Positions 53,055-64,000 of a stretch of 64,000 bases of DNA are shown one piece after another. A program made the position numbers and the translations under genes. The DNA is from Phytophthora colocasiae. Taxonomy: Eukaryota > Oomycota > Peronosporomycetes > Peronosporales > Peronosporaceae. The notes below the pieces were generated by a model. The model was given only the letters and a program-made list of their open reading frames with translations. It had not been told where the DNA came from and ran no database searches. How positions within the stretch are numbered: position 1 is the stretch's first letter; each line of letters begins with the position of its first letter. The DNA is taken from assembly GCA_018806915.1 (NCBI GenBank), contig JAGKQI010000096.1:186001-250000 (forward strand). Reading direction: 5' to 3'.

Positions 53055-53990
53055 TCACTTGTTCTGCTCCCACATAGAGAAGAAAATGAGCAACAAGACG
53101 ATGGAGATCATACCGCCGAACATGGCAAAGATGATGCGGCGCTGATTCCGACGGTTGAGCTCCTCAAGTTTTTCGTTATAATATGGAGCCGGTCCGATTT
53201 CAAGGTCAGGTCGAACTCGGTACAGCTCCGCTTTCTCTTCAAAAGTTAGACGTCTGCGCAGTTAGAAGGGGAAAAAAGGCAAGAAACAGTCACACGAAAG
53301 TCAAGAAATGAACGCCCTCTCCATGATCCACCTGAACGTAACGTACCGTGGTTCTCGCCCGATCGAAGACGTGCTAGCATGTATGCTCTGTGCTGCTTGC
53401 TGGTGCGCATGATCTAGTACAAACTCCACAGAAGCGCTTTTCCTCAAACCGTTGCTGCTTGCCGTCTTGCTAGCGCTCATGCGTAGAATTGAATGCCGCC
53501 TCTGTATTGATCCATACCCCTTTGGTGGTTCCGTTCCGTTGTGCACTTGGGTCTTTAAGGTTTGCGGGGTGTTACCAAGTAGCGCCGTCGTAACGCCATC
53601 GCGGACGCGTAACCCAGGATCTGATCGTATTGCTGTGGCGTACACCGTCGTGGGCGTCACCATGGCGGACTCTGTTATAATGCTAACAGCGCCCGGTTCT
53701 GTAGCTACCCACGGGTATACAAGTTCGGCGTTGGGAGGGTGTTGCATGGCTGAATCGGCTGTCACAATCAGTTGAAGTGGCGGTGGTTTGACAATGAGAG
53801 CGCTACTTTCTCTACTCCTGTGTACGTCCTCCTCTTCTGGCTCGTCGTCGTCGGGGCGGAGATCGCACACTGAGAGCACCACCTGCGGGTCTGCCATTGC
53901 TGAGGGGGCGACAAGTGAAAGACTGTTTGGAGCTCGTGGAACGGATTCCACGCAGCGAGAAACGTCGTACTGGAGCCTGATGTGCGCCAC
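53055..53990 (-). CDS. Single-pass membrane protein, family unknown
   Basis: Two exons, 53990-53347 and 53253-53055, flank a 93-bp intron (GTACGT...GCGCAG) and give 280 residues in phase. The N-terminal 200 residues are low-complexity, polar and Pro/Ser/Thr-rich. The second exon encodes a compact conserved-looking tail: RLTFEEKAELYRVRPDLEIG, PAPYYNEKLEELNRRNQRR, then one membrane span (IIFAMFGGMISIVLLLIFF) and a short SMWEQNK end. It is probably a tail-anchored or C-terminal-anchor protein. The ATG at 53897 (MADPQVVLSV) is an alternative start. I do not recognise the family. Confidence 0.6.
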
Positions 53991-56094
<2,104 letters not shown>

Positions 56095-56295
56095 AGCTGA
56101 CGCGTAACTAGACTCAATCTATCCATGACATTTCCTCTAACCACTTTCATTTCCATAGTTTTTCCTTCCATCAAAGTATACAGTGATATCTGGAATCAGG
56201 GCAACAGGCATGTTGAAGAGCCATGAAAGGGCGTGAATACTGCGGAGTCAAGCAGCAAAAGGATCCGCTTTACCTCGCAAATCAACGCAGACCTC

Positions 56296-58535
56296 ATGTC
56301 GGGGCATCAAAATCATAACAACACTCGGATGAGTTCATCCTCGTCCTCCTCACAGGCTTCCAACGTCAATGTTAGTCCAAGAGGTACTCTCTATCCAGAA
56401 ACCAAGCGGTTTCCATTACTAAAGGGTGCAGAGATGACCGCCAAGTTTGACAAGCAAGTGGAAGTTCTACCGATTCGATTTCAGGCAATGACACGCATTA
56501 CAGCGGAAAATATGACAGCAGAGAGCAGATCAAGACCAGGACTGCAGCGAAGCAACAATGATAATGACAATGACAGGATGGGCGAGGAAACCCCAAGAGA
56601 AAGAGGATGTGGAAGAGGCTTATTCCGTCGCGAAAGAAAGTCGAGTGTCAGTGGAAATCAAAAGAGGATCGAGGCAGATGATGAAAGAGCAACGTTCACT
56701 GAGCAGCCTATTGGGCTGGTAGTAGCGCTCTTTCATGACGGTTTTGTCTGCCGGCATATTAACAAGGAAAACGAAGGGATCGAGGGCTTCGCACAGCCTT
56801 ACGATGCTGAGTCCAGGTGCGTGCAGTCATTTGCTAGTCAAGGGGCTGTTAGGGAGATCTTTGGGTCTAAAGCGTATCTACTTTTACTGCCTCTTCAGTT
56901 ATTTTCTAGCATGTATTGATAACGGACGCGTCCCTGAAGGACTCCCCGATATGGTTTGCGCACATCATTTGATCCTGTAAACAACACTTTATCGCGCAGT
57001 AACAATTGCTTCTTTGATGTACGACATAGATCGCTTGTGCGCACAACAATGGAAGTGTGCTAGCCGAGATCCGAGACTACAGGGACATGCGAACCGCTTT
57101 GTGCCCAGTCTCATCGGCATTTCTGCCAGCTACATCGGCTCTACTACAAGCTGATGTCGAACTTGATGAAAGATTTCACGTTTGGCAGACTCTGCTCCTA
57201 CCCGGTAAAAGCCCATTACGCTTCCAAGCCCAAGGGTCTTCATTGTTCGAGCCACCGACACTGCAGTCAATTTTCGACCATTTCCCAGATGTCACTCCCA
57301 GCGAGTTGGAAACGCTAGCCATGGAGGCAAGGCAACAATTGTTACAGGAAGAAGATGTCTTGCTTTCATCTTCATCTACAGATTCATCGTCCCCACCAGA
57401 TCACTCACTGGAATCATACGAAATCTCTGGCTGTCGTGTTTCAGGAGCGACAACTACACCAACGCCACGTTCTCGTTTGCATAGCGATATGGGATCTTCT
57501 CCGCCGGCCTCCTTGTTGTCTCCAATTACGCGGAAAAGCGCACGATCAAGTCATAGCGGGCAAGAAGACACCATAGCCAAGCCGTACAAGCGACAAATTC
57601 AAACAAGCGCCAAAGAAGGATCTCAACACCGAAGAACGGACCAAAGAAGTAGCCTCCTCAGCGTGCGATCTGACCTCACTAGTGCTTCGCGGAGCCAAGG
57701 CATGGAGCTTTGTGCTTCGTCTAATTTATTTCGTTCCGAATGCCCTCAAGAGAATTGTGAAGTTCTAGCCGATGATGCAGCACCGGTCACACCACTACCA
57801 GCAACACAGCTCTTCTTATCGAAGCTGAAAGGAAAGAGGCGGCGACCAGACACTGAATTGCTTTATGGGAAGCCTGCATGGGTGACCATTGCCCACGTAG
57901 GAAGGTTTTATCGTGCAGCTACGCGCTTGGAACGTGAACACTCCCGTTTTCTTCATGTTGGAGCATGATGTCTGCACTATATCACTGACGTAGTGAAGCT
58001 CACATCAGTTGTTGCTTCTTTTGTTAGGCCAATGCACGGAAATTGATGCAAGCAGAGAAGTGTTCTCCCCCAGAAACAGAAGTAAGTTGCTGATCGTTGC
58101 ACTGGAATGCCATTTGTTGGTTATCGGAAGTATTTGTTTTTCTAGCACGTAGCCGGCAGCATGCGCTATCTAGCACGGCAACTAGGTGACCTGACTCGAC
58201 CAAGTGATGTTATTGCAGTGGCTTGTGCTAGAGGACTCAAAGTGGCAGAAGACGAAGGACGAAAGTTAAACAAGGCAGATTGGATGGAGACTGAAGAGCG
58301 CAGTCCATCACCCACTTGGCAATCAGCTGAGGTCTCCATTGCATTGGTTTCTCCAGACGAGGATCCAAGCTTACATCTCCAGCGTATAGACAAAGACGAA
58401 GATCTCCTGTTGGGTCAGTTCTTCGAGATAGCAACGGACGCAACCAGCTTGCCCAAGGACATGCAACCTACTGCAGCTGCACCGCACTTCAACGCCTTCG
58501 ATGATGACGGTAATCTCCAGCTCCAATCTGCTTAA
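56296..58535 (+). CDS. Uncharacterised multi-exon protein, model incomplete
   Basis: Three protein-like + strand segments suggest one gene: 56296-about 56816 (Ser/Asn-rich, ending GFAQPYDAES with a donor GTGCGT), about 57030-57950 (LYS-to-SER-rich middle with FEPPTLQSIFDHFPDVTPSEL, then LETLAMEARQQLLQEEDVLL, and TQLFLSKLKGKRRRPDTELL), then a small exon near 58027-58083 (ARKLMQAEKC, donor GTAAGT) and 58146-58535 (MRYLARQLGDLTRPSDVIAV, CARGLKVAEDEGRK, acidic C-terminus). The junction phases between the first two segments were not resolved, so exons may be missing. No known domain was recognised. The start is uncertain. Confidence 0.5.
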
Positions 58536-58602
58536 CACTCTACTTTGCATGAACATAATAACTCGTCTGCTTTGGGCAAAGAGATCTATTTTCTCCAGAT
58601 CC

Positions 58603-59166
58603 TCATTTCTTGCTAGTCACAATGTGATCGTAGAGTCCGCCACAAGCATCCTCCAGCAAGTCCAGAACACTGTCAAAACCGCCTTCGTACCATGGATCCG
58701 GCACACGAGTGGCGTCCTTGAAGGTCTTGCAATAGTCAGTCATCAAGGAGATCTTCTGCTTGGCAAGGTCACGGCACGGGACGCCACCCCAGGCATTCGC
58801 AGCCTCCAAAACTGCCGCTATGTTCTTGTCATCCATGCAGATGATGTACTCGAACTCATTGATATCCTGTTGGTTCAGTGGTCGCGAGCGTGAGGTCATG
58901 ATGTATCCGCGTTTCTTGGCTTCTCTAGTCATTCGAGAGTCCGCTGCATCACCCTCATGGTAGGACCAGCCCCCCGCGCCGTACCAGTTCGGGTTGCCGC
59001 CTCCAGTGCCGCACGAATCAATAATGAAGGAGGACGCATCAGCGCCTGCCTTCTGGGCCACAATACCCTTGAGCACAGCTTCGCCTGCAGGACTGCGGCA
59101 GATATTACCTAGACACACGAACAACACACTCGGTGAAATGCAGTTTGTTGCTGGAAGTGTGTGCAT
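58603..59166 (-). CDS. Low-molecular-weight protein tyrosine phosphatase
   Basis: A 187-residue protein from the ATG at 59166. The active-site loop CLGNICRSP (Cys18, Arg24) and the general-acid region VPDPWY near the C-terminus define the family. SMTREAKKRGY-type and FEYIICMDDKN segments are also typical. Length is slightly above the usual 155-160 because of an insert (GGGNPNWYGAGGWSYHEGD). The frame is open upstream, but that part encodes a partly duplicated leader, so the ATG closest to the domain was taken. It dephosphorylates phosphotyrosine or small phosphate esters; the target is unknown. Confidence 0.9.
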   Translation of the reverse strand: MHTLPATNCISPSVLFVCLGNICRSPAGEAVLKGIVAQKAGADASSFIIDSCGTGGGNPNWYGAGGWSYHEGDAADSRMTREAKKRGYIMTSRSRPLNQQDINEFEYIICMDDKNIAAVLEAANAWGGVPCRDLAKQKISLMTDYCKTFKDATRVPDPWYEGGFDSVLDLLEDACGGLYDHIVTSKK

Positions 59167-59192
59167 TGGTGAAGTTTGTTGCTGGAAGTGTG
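59142..59192. repeat. Short direct duplication at the phosphatase start
   Basis: A 20-bp sequence beginning AGTTTGTTGCTGG occurs at 59142-59161 and 59173-59192, straddling the ATG at 59166. Confidence 0.8.
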
Positions 59193-59300
59193 GTTGACAG
59201 AGAGTTATCGAGCCAACACACTCCAAACTTTTTGTAATTGGTGTGTACCACATAATAGATAACAGCTCATAAAAGCACTGCTAAAAGGTCGAAGGCAACG

Positions 59301-60275
59301 ATGGGCAAAAAGAAGCGCCGCGATGATAGCACTGAGGCTCCAGTTCGGCGCATCTTCTGCTATTACTGCGACCGTAACTTCGATGATGAACGAGTACTGA
59401 TCCTCCACCAGAAAGCGCGTCACTTCAAGTGCCCCACGTGCCACAAGAAGCTCACCACCATCAGCGGCATGAGCATCCATATGCAACAGGTGCACAAAGA
59501 GACGCTTAAGAGTATTCCTAACGCCAAACCAGGCAAAGAAAGCGCTGAAGTCGAAGTTTATGGCATGGAAGGCGTTCCAGGTGATAACAGCATTGTCTTT
59601 TTATCTCAAGCAAACTGGAATAAACTCACTCACGCATCGTTCTGTTGTTGTCTTAGGAACTGAAGGGGCTATCAAGAAGCCGAGGTTAGATGGTCCTCCT
59701 ATGTTGGGTGGTTATCCTCCTCGAGGAGTCCCACCACCTCCATTTATTGGCGGAAGGCCTCCTCCAATGCAGTTTCCTGGTGGAATGGTGCCTCCAGGTG
59801 TGACATTGCCTCCCGGAATTGGAGGTGCAATCCCACCACCTCCGCCGAGAGGCTTTCCTGGCAGTGTTATACCGCCTCCTCAAGGTTATCCGCCGTACGC
59901 TGGTGTACCGCAGCAGTGGGCAAGAGGTTCTCTGCCACCTGGTACTGTTGTACCGCCGCCGCAACCTCCGCTCAGATATCCAAACCTACCGCCACAGGTA
60001 GGTGCGCTTTCGGTTGGGGCTGTAGCACCTCCGCAAGCCACGACAGTCAGCAACACGAACGTGTTCGATGCTGCAGCGCAGAAAACCGTTAAAAATGACC
60101 TTGGGCTTGTGTATGCCGACGAGATCACGTCCATGGTAGGTGCTATCGTTATGATAGGTTTGTTTGACCACTGTGTTAATGATCTGCAATTTCTTGTACA
60201 ATGCAGGAGGAGAAGCGTGCACTTCGACCGAAGTACGCCTACAAACCTCTGGGAGGAACGAGTGAAGCGGCATGA
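59301..60275 (+). CDS. BuGZ/ZNF207/SUF4-like zinc-finger protein
   Basis: Three exons, 59301-59580, 59657-60135 and 60207-60275, are in phase and give 275 residues. The N-terminus MGKKKRR and paired C2H2-type fingers ([20 protein letters not shown] and [20 protein letters not shown]) match the ZNF207/BuGZ and plant SUF4 family, including the following NAKPG...VYGMEGVP. The middle is a Pro/Gly-rich low-complexity region. The end, [18 protein letters not shown], also matches family C-termini. In animals BuGZ binds Bub3 and microtubules and phase-separates; in plants SUF4 is a transcription factor. The Bub3-binding GLEBS motif was not clearly seen. Confidence 0.85.
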
Positions 60276-60652
60276 GGTGCGTGCTATTTTTCCGGAACAA
60301 AAGCACTTGAGTCAACCACGATGGAATTGGGTTCTTATACTGTTCACTTCTCAAGTTGTAAATCTACTTGGGATCGCGGTGATCGATAGAAGGATGGTAC
60401 GCTCTGCTTTCGGTTTTTGGATGATGCATGATCAAGGGTTAAAGAAACATTGATTTTCCTTACTCACTGGTTGTTGATGGGAAACACGGGCTGCTGATAC
60501 GCTAGCCAAAGCGTTGTACACCTCGACGTGGAGGCTATGTGAGTTATGCGCTACTGGTGTGTACTTGTCTTCGTGTCTCTTATTCTTTTGTTGCTTTGTT
60601 CTAGCACACAGACACATTGATTCAAAATATTACGCTTCGGTGATCGTTGGTG
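60276..60652. other. Convergent intergenic region
   Basis: 3' flanks of two genes. No further feature was seen. Confidence 0.5.
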
Positions 60653-63394
60653 CTAAAAGTCTGGATACCCGCCGTATTTGGAGCAGTAGCTCTTGAAGAC
60701 CGCTGACACTGGGCTACTGGGGACCTGCTCGGGGTCGTTTTCCTGCTCATTGTTATCACCGTCGGCGTTATTCCCGCCTAGTAGACCGGGTTCCACATTA
60801 GCCTGGCTCCAGTTCATTGTCGGACCAGGAACGTTGATCTCCATCTTGTTTGGACGGGGGCTCCTGCACACGCTACCATTGCTGCTAGAGAACGAAGATG
60901 CTGATTGCGGAGGCGGGTCTTCTTCGTTATTGCTATCCGTGGTATTCGCAGGAGGCAGTGATCCACCCATAGATTGGAAAGCTGCAAGGTTGAATGTTCG
61001 CCTCGCGCTGCATCCACTTTCATCCCCAGAAGCACTGCCAATGCTTCCAACGGACTGACTGTGATTCCTCCAGTGACCAAGGGGATTGTTTCGGCCAATG
61101 GAACCGCTGTTACCGGTGTAATTTATCGTGCTCCGTCGCGCATTTGCTGGAGTGTCGTATATTCGGAGAAACACGTTTGTTGGAGAAGCCACCGAGTCTC
61201 GCTTATCAGAAATCGAGTCAGGCATACTTGCTGGTGTAACCGGGCCAAGTGGTGGTGACGCGATGAGGCCTTGATAGCCACCTCCGTCTGTGTAATGGCT
61301 TTTCAAGAACGAGCGCCGCATGATTCTCATGTGAGTCTTCACGTCCTCCTGAGTCACGTTGTGACGCTTCCCCTCCCCTTCTTCGTTGGCAACGTTGAGA
61401 TCAACAAAAATGCCTGTGAGACTCATGACAAGCACCAGACTCGGCATTGTAAGGGGTGTAATGATGAAGAGTGACAGCGCTGGAAATATTATCATGAGAG
61501 CCAAAAGGGCTGTCCCGCCACCGCTCGACGCCGAAGTATTGGTCATGCTGCTGATCTCCACAAGCGAAAGCCACACCAAGTAAAACGCCTGTCCGATCGT
61601 GGCAAATTGAAAGAGTCGCAATAGCAACTTTGGACTATTAAACCAGAATCGGTCGTCATGGTGATGGAGCTGCCGGTGACACAGAGCTGACATCTGCATA
61701 CGGATCATCGCACGAACAGCAAGTGCGGCCACCTTAAATTTCATTGGAGACTTCTTGGGACTGCCATCATCGTTCGAGTTTTCTGCAGTTGAGTCTTCGG
61801 CAGACTCTGGGGTGGAATCAGAGTTCTGGTTTTGCCAGCGTTTGAGTCCTCGATTGCGGTTTCCCGACTTCTTTAACGCCTTATCAAGCCGAGCCTTAAT
61901 GTCTCTCTTCGTGATAATGCGAAGACGGTCGTCAACAATACCACGCAGGATCTTCAACACCTTGAAGAAGATCACGACGTTCACGAGTAGCAGTAAAGCT
62001 CCGACCCCAATGAAAATCCAGTGATCTTGCCCTGGGAAGATAGACGGCATCAGACAGATGAGCAGGAGGATCAAGAAGGCGCTGGGGTGGATGTTGGTCA
62101 TGTGGTAGAGCAAGTTGCGCATGCAGAGGACATGATATTTGGCGTATGTCATGCGGTTTTGTTCTTCTTGGTTGTCCCCTTCCTCTCTATTCCCCTGTGC
62201 ACCCCAAGAGCGAGCTCGAATTGATGGCCGGACACCAAATAGCCGCTCCATCTCAAAAGGATTCTTGTAGATGTAGCCGCTCCGGTTCTGGCAAATGTTG
62301 TACGCTAGGATCTCGAAACTCTTCCAGAGGTTCCATTGCTTGCGGAGGTTGACATGGAAGCACCAGCCTTCACGTTGGTATCGCTGAAGCAGCAGGCTGT
62401 ACGCACGTGATCCCATAACAAGATCCATTCCCGATAGAGCTCTGGCTCTCATGGCCATTGACCGATACACGACATCTCCATCTGAGCGCTGGCGAGGACG
62501 CATGGCGTAGTAGTCGTCAGTCGGCGTATCAAGTGTTCGGTCAGCATCGTCGAGAAAACTGCTGCCTGAGCTGTGAGGGTTGAGATCACGGGCTAGTGAG
62601 GACACATCTCGGATAAATGAGTGTCTCATTCGACGGCTTCCACCGTTATCGTCTCGATCACTGATACTTCCTGTTACACTCGGGTACTGCGGGTCGTACG
62701 TGTCGTCATGGATATCGCTGATGCTCTCGCGACGTTGATCAGGATGATTCTTGATTTCCCAGACGAGCTTAGGCACGACTGTACCGATGAAGAGCAGCAG
62801 CAGCACAATGATAATGAAGTAGATCATTGTCAGGAACACAATGTAGTGGAAGAACTCGTAGAAGTGAAGCTGCTCCGAAGCTGTGAGGTTGTCAAGCGCC
62901 ATCGACTTGAGAGCTCCACTTGTGTTGAGTGTAAAGATAACCATAGACAGAAACCCCATGATCATCACCTCCTCGAAGATGCGGTTAACGATCTTGCGGA
63001 GCTGCGGACACTTGATAGCGGCACGAATGTGATGGATAAGTCTGTCCACACCGATGCTCACAGCAATAATCACGGCGAGTAGGAACGCGGCAGTGCGAAG
63101 ATTCTGGTGCAGACACTGGGTATTGCCCACGCCCAGGAACGACGCCGAACTGTGACAGTAAGGGTTGCCTTCTTCTTCTTCTCCTCCTCCAGCCAGAAGT
63201 CGTTCTACGTCATTATCCCTTGTGGCAGGTTCCTCCAGTCCTCGAAGAAGAGGAGAAGCAGCGTCAACTAATGCCTTGCCATTAATAGTGAGCAACGATG
63301 CGACAAGTAGAGCGGAAGACTTGGGAACGCGAACGGTTGTGGGACGAGGTCGTCGTCTTGCTCTCCCTGAGCAGGGGACAGAGCCAACGTTCAT
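60653..63394 (-). CDS. Large polytopic membrane protein, MLO-like arrangement possible
   Basis: A 913-residue single-exon protein. A basic N-terminus is followed by a hydrophobic segment (SSALLVASLLTI) and an extracellular-like Ser/Glu-rich stretch with paired Cys. Then come clear membrane spans: TAAFLLAVIIAVSIGVDRL, VMIMGFLSMVIFTL, IVFLTMIYFIIIVLLLLFIG, later AFLILLLICLMPSIF, IFIGVGALLLLVNVVIFF, LFQFATIGQAFYLVWLSL, ALLALMIIFPALSLFII and VLVMSLTGIFV. A large soluble loop lies between spans 3 and 4, and the C-terminal 250 residues are polar and Ser/Asn-rich. The layout (helix pair with R-K near the first spans, late cytosolic tail) recalls MLO proteins, but I see no decisive motif. Confidence 0.7.
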   Translation of the reverse strand: MNVGSVPCSGRARRRPRPTTVRVPKSSALLVASLLTINGKALVDAASPLLRGLEEPATRDNDVERLLAGGGEEEEGNPYCHSSASFLGVGNTQCLHQNLRTAAFLLAVIIAVSIGVDRLIHHIRAAIKCPQLRKIVNRIFEEVMIMGFLSMVIFTLNTSGALKSMALDNLTASEQLHFYEFFHYIVFLTMIYFIIIVLLLLFIGTVVPKLVWEIKNHPDQRRESISDIHDDTYDPQYPSVTGSISDRDDNGGSRRMRHSFIRDVSSLARDLNPHSSGSSFLDDADRTLDTPTDDYYAMRPRQRSDGDVVYRSMAMRARALSGMDLVMGSRAYSLLLQRYQREGWCFHVNLRKQWNLWKSFEILAYNICQNRSGYIYKNPFEMERLFGVRPSIRARSWGAQGNREEGDNQEEQNRMTYAKYHVLCMRNLLYHMTNIHPSAFLILLLICLMPSIFPGQDHWIFIGVGALLLLVNVVIFFKVLKILRGIVDDRLRIITKRDIKARLDKALKKSGNRNRGLKRWQNQNSDSTPESAEDSTAENSNDDGSPKKSPMKFKVAALAVRAMIRMQMSALCHRQLHHHDDRFWFNSPKLLLRLFQFATIGQAFYLVWLSLVEISSMTNTSASSGGGTALLALMIIFPALSLFIITPLTMPSLVLVMSLTGIFVDLNVANEEGEGKRHNVTQEDVKTHMRIMRRSFLKSHYTDGGGYQGLIASPPLGPVTPASMPDSISDKRDSVASPTNVFLRIYDTPANARRSTINYTGNSGSIGRNNPLGHWRNHSQSVGSIGSASGDESGCSARRTFNLAAFQSMGGSLPPANTTDSNNEEDPPPQSASSFSSSNGSVCRSPRPNKMEINVPGPTMNWSQANVEPGLLGGNNADGDNNEQENDPEQVPSSPVSAVFKSYCSKYGGYPDF

Positions 63395-63524
63395 TGCGAG
63401 GTGAGTGAGTTGTTCGATGGAAGATCGCTACAGTGCGCGCAACAAGGTGAAAGCGAAAGTGACGACTACGCCGCTTCACGAAGCAGAAGCAGGAGTGAAC
63501 GTCAAACGCTCAGGTAGAAGTTGG

Positions 63525-63968
63525 GGGGGGGAAGGGAGGACTCGAACCCCTTATATTAGGTACTTAATTCGAAGCCTGTTAGAAACAGGGGCATTGACGT
63601 CTAAGCAAGGTTACTCCTAACTAATTTCCTACGGCTACTCGGTTACCCTTAGTCTATGACCGGTACGCTTGAATTTCTTGGGAATTTTGCCCAATGGGCC
63701 ACCGTTGATGAGCCCCCAGCTGGTGCCTGGCCGGGTAGAGTACTGCGACCGCGCCAACTCCTTGAGTCTTGTCTCCGTGTTAGTTGTGCCTTGATTGGTC
63801 CCGATGTCTTAGAGAAGAGCTTGTGAGTGATTGATGGGAAATGAACAGAGAAGGGCAGCGGTGAGAGAGGAGAGCAGAAGTCGAAAAGGGCGACGGAGGC
63901 GGGGCTCGAACCCTCGGTCAGTTCGTGGATCAGCGGATGCTAACCCACTGGGCCACCGGCGAGCCCTC
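63525..63968 (-). mobile_element. tRNA-derived SINE with two Pol III-like modules
   Basis: A 444-bp segment bounded by a perfect 16-bp duplication CTCAGGTAGAAGTTGG (63509-63524 and 63969-63984). Read on the - strand, its head has an A-box TGGCCCAGTGGG and a B-box GGTTCGAGCCC. A second A-box-like TGGCCCATTGGG lies near 63700, and a second B-box GGTTCGAGTCC at about 63540. The 3' end is a C-rich run on the - strand (a G run at 63523-63531 on +). Acceptor stems do not pair, so these are not functional tRNA genes. tRNA-related SINEs are well known in Phytophthora. Confidence 0.75.
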
Positions 63969-64000
63969 CTCAGGTAGAAGTTGGTTACAGCTGCTTATTG

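Noticed and set aside
60653..63394. RGLEEP and later acidic residues near the N-terminus, reminiscent of an RXLR-EER effector
   Set aside because: The motif reads R-G-L-E, not R-x-L-R, and the protein has many membrane spans and is 913 residues long.
63525..63968. Two tRNA-like segments
   Set aside because: B-boxes are good, but acceptor and anticodon stems do not pair. They are part of a SINE bounded by a target duplication.

Overview
This window is nuclear DNA from an oomycete, most likely Phytophthora or a close relative. The evidence is Crinkler-type (CRN) effector sequence, introns of about 57-90 bp with GT-AG borders, an oomycete-type initiator promoter, tRNA-derived SINEs and abundant Gypsy-type retrotransposons. 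Gene models were assembled by eye from open frames, splice sites and phase arithmetic. Names come from motif recognition, not database searches.

Layout. (1) 1-7.7 kb is a transposon-shredded, effector-like region. It holds two head-to-head CRN copies. One is split by an LTR element (with an old mariner inside it) and by a hAT-like MITE, both with exact target-site duplications. Next comes a scrambled ArfGAP pseudogene, part of it inverted and part interrupted by a MULE-like MITE. (2) 8.0-10.4 kb carries a short-chain dehydrogenase (+) and a PKA-type kinase (-). (3) 11.0-25.0 kb is a nested pair of LTR retrotransposons. The outer one is a + strand, gag-only element. The inner one is an 8.3-kb - strand Gypsy chromovirus inserted inside the outer gag. 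(4) 25.2-63.4 kb is a gene-dense island: GT8-like glycosyltransferase, MZT1, DPH2, ALG3, a zinc-repeat protein, an FHA-WDR70 fusion, a BSD/coiled-coil protein, a giant EF-hand calpain, a CCDC177-like coiled coil, SAS6-like, a CTD-type CDK, a CIA30/NDUFAF1-like factor, TRM112, a single-pass membrane protein, KRR1, an uncharacterised multi-exon gene, a low-molecular-weight phosphatase, a BuGZ/SUF4-like zinc-finger protein and a large polytopic membrane protein. (5) 63.5-64.0 kb holds a SINE with a 16-bp target duplication.

The most unusual signal is in the inner Gypsy element (12092-20367). LTRs and coding sequence alike are built from consecutive short hairpins, with near-perfect inverted repeats of about 6-12 bp every few tens of bases. 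The genes on either side do not show this. The same element also carries a long antisense reading frame that overlaps its chromodomain on the opposite strand. Other highlights are the recent double disruption of a CRN gene whose frame would close exactly without the inserts, and a gag-only outer element with three in-frame TGA codons and two 162-bp tandem arrays.

The genes of the island are mostly housekeeping and do not form one pathway. Two themes recur: microtubule organisation (MZT1, SAS6-like with a divergently placed coiled-coil partner, BuGZ-like) and translation or ribosome biogenesis (DPH2, TRM112, KRR1).
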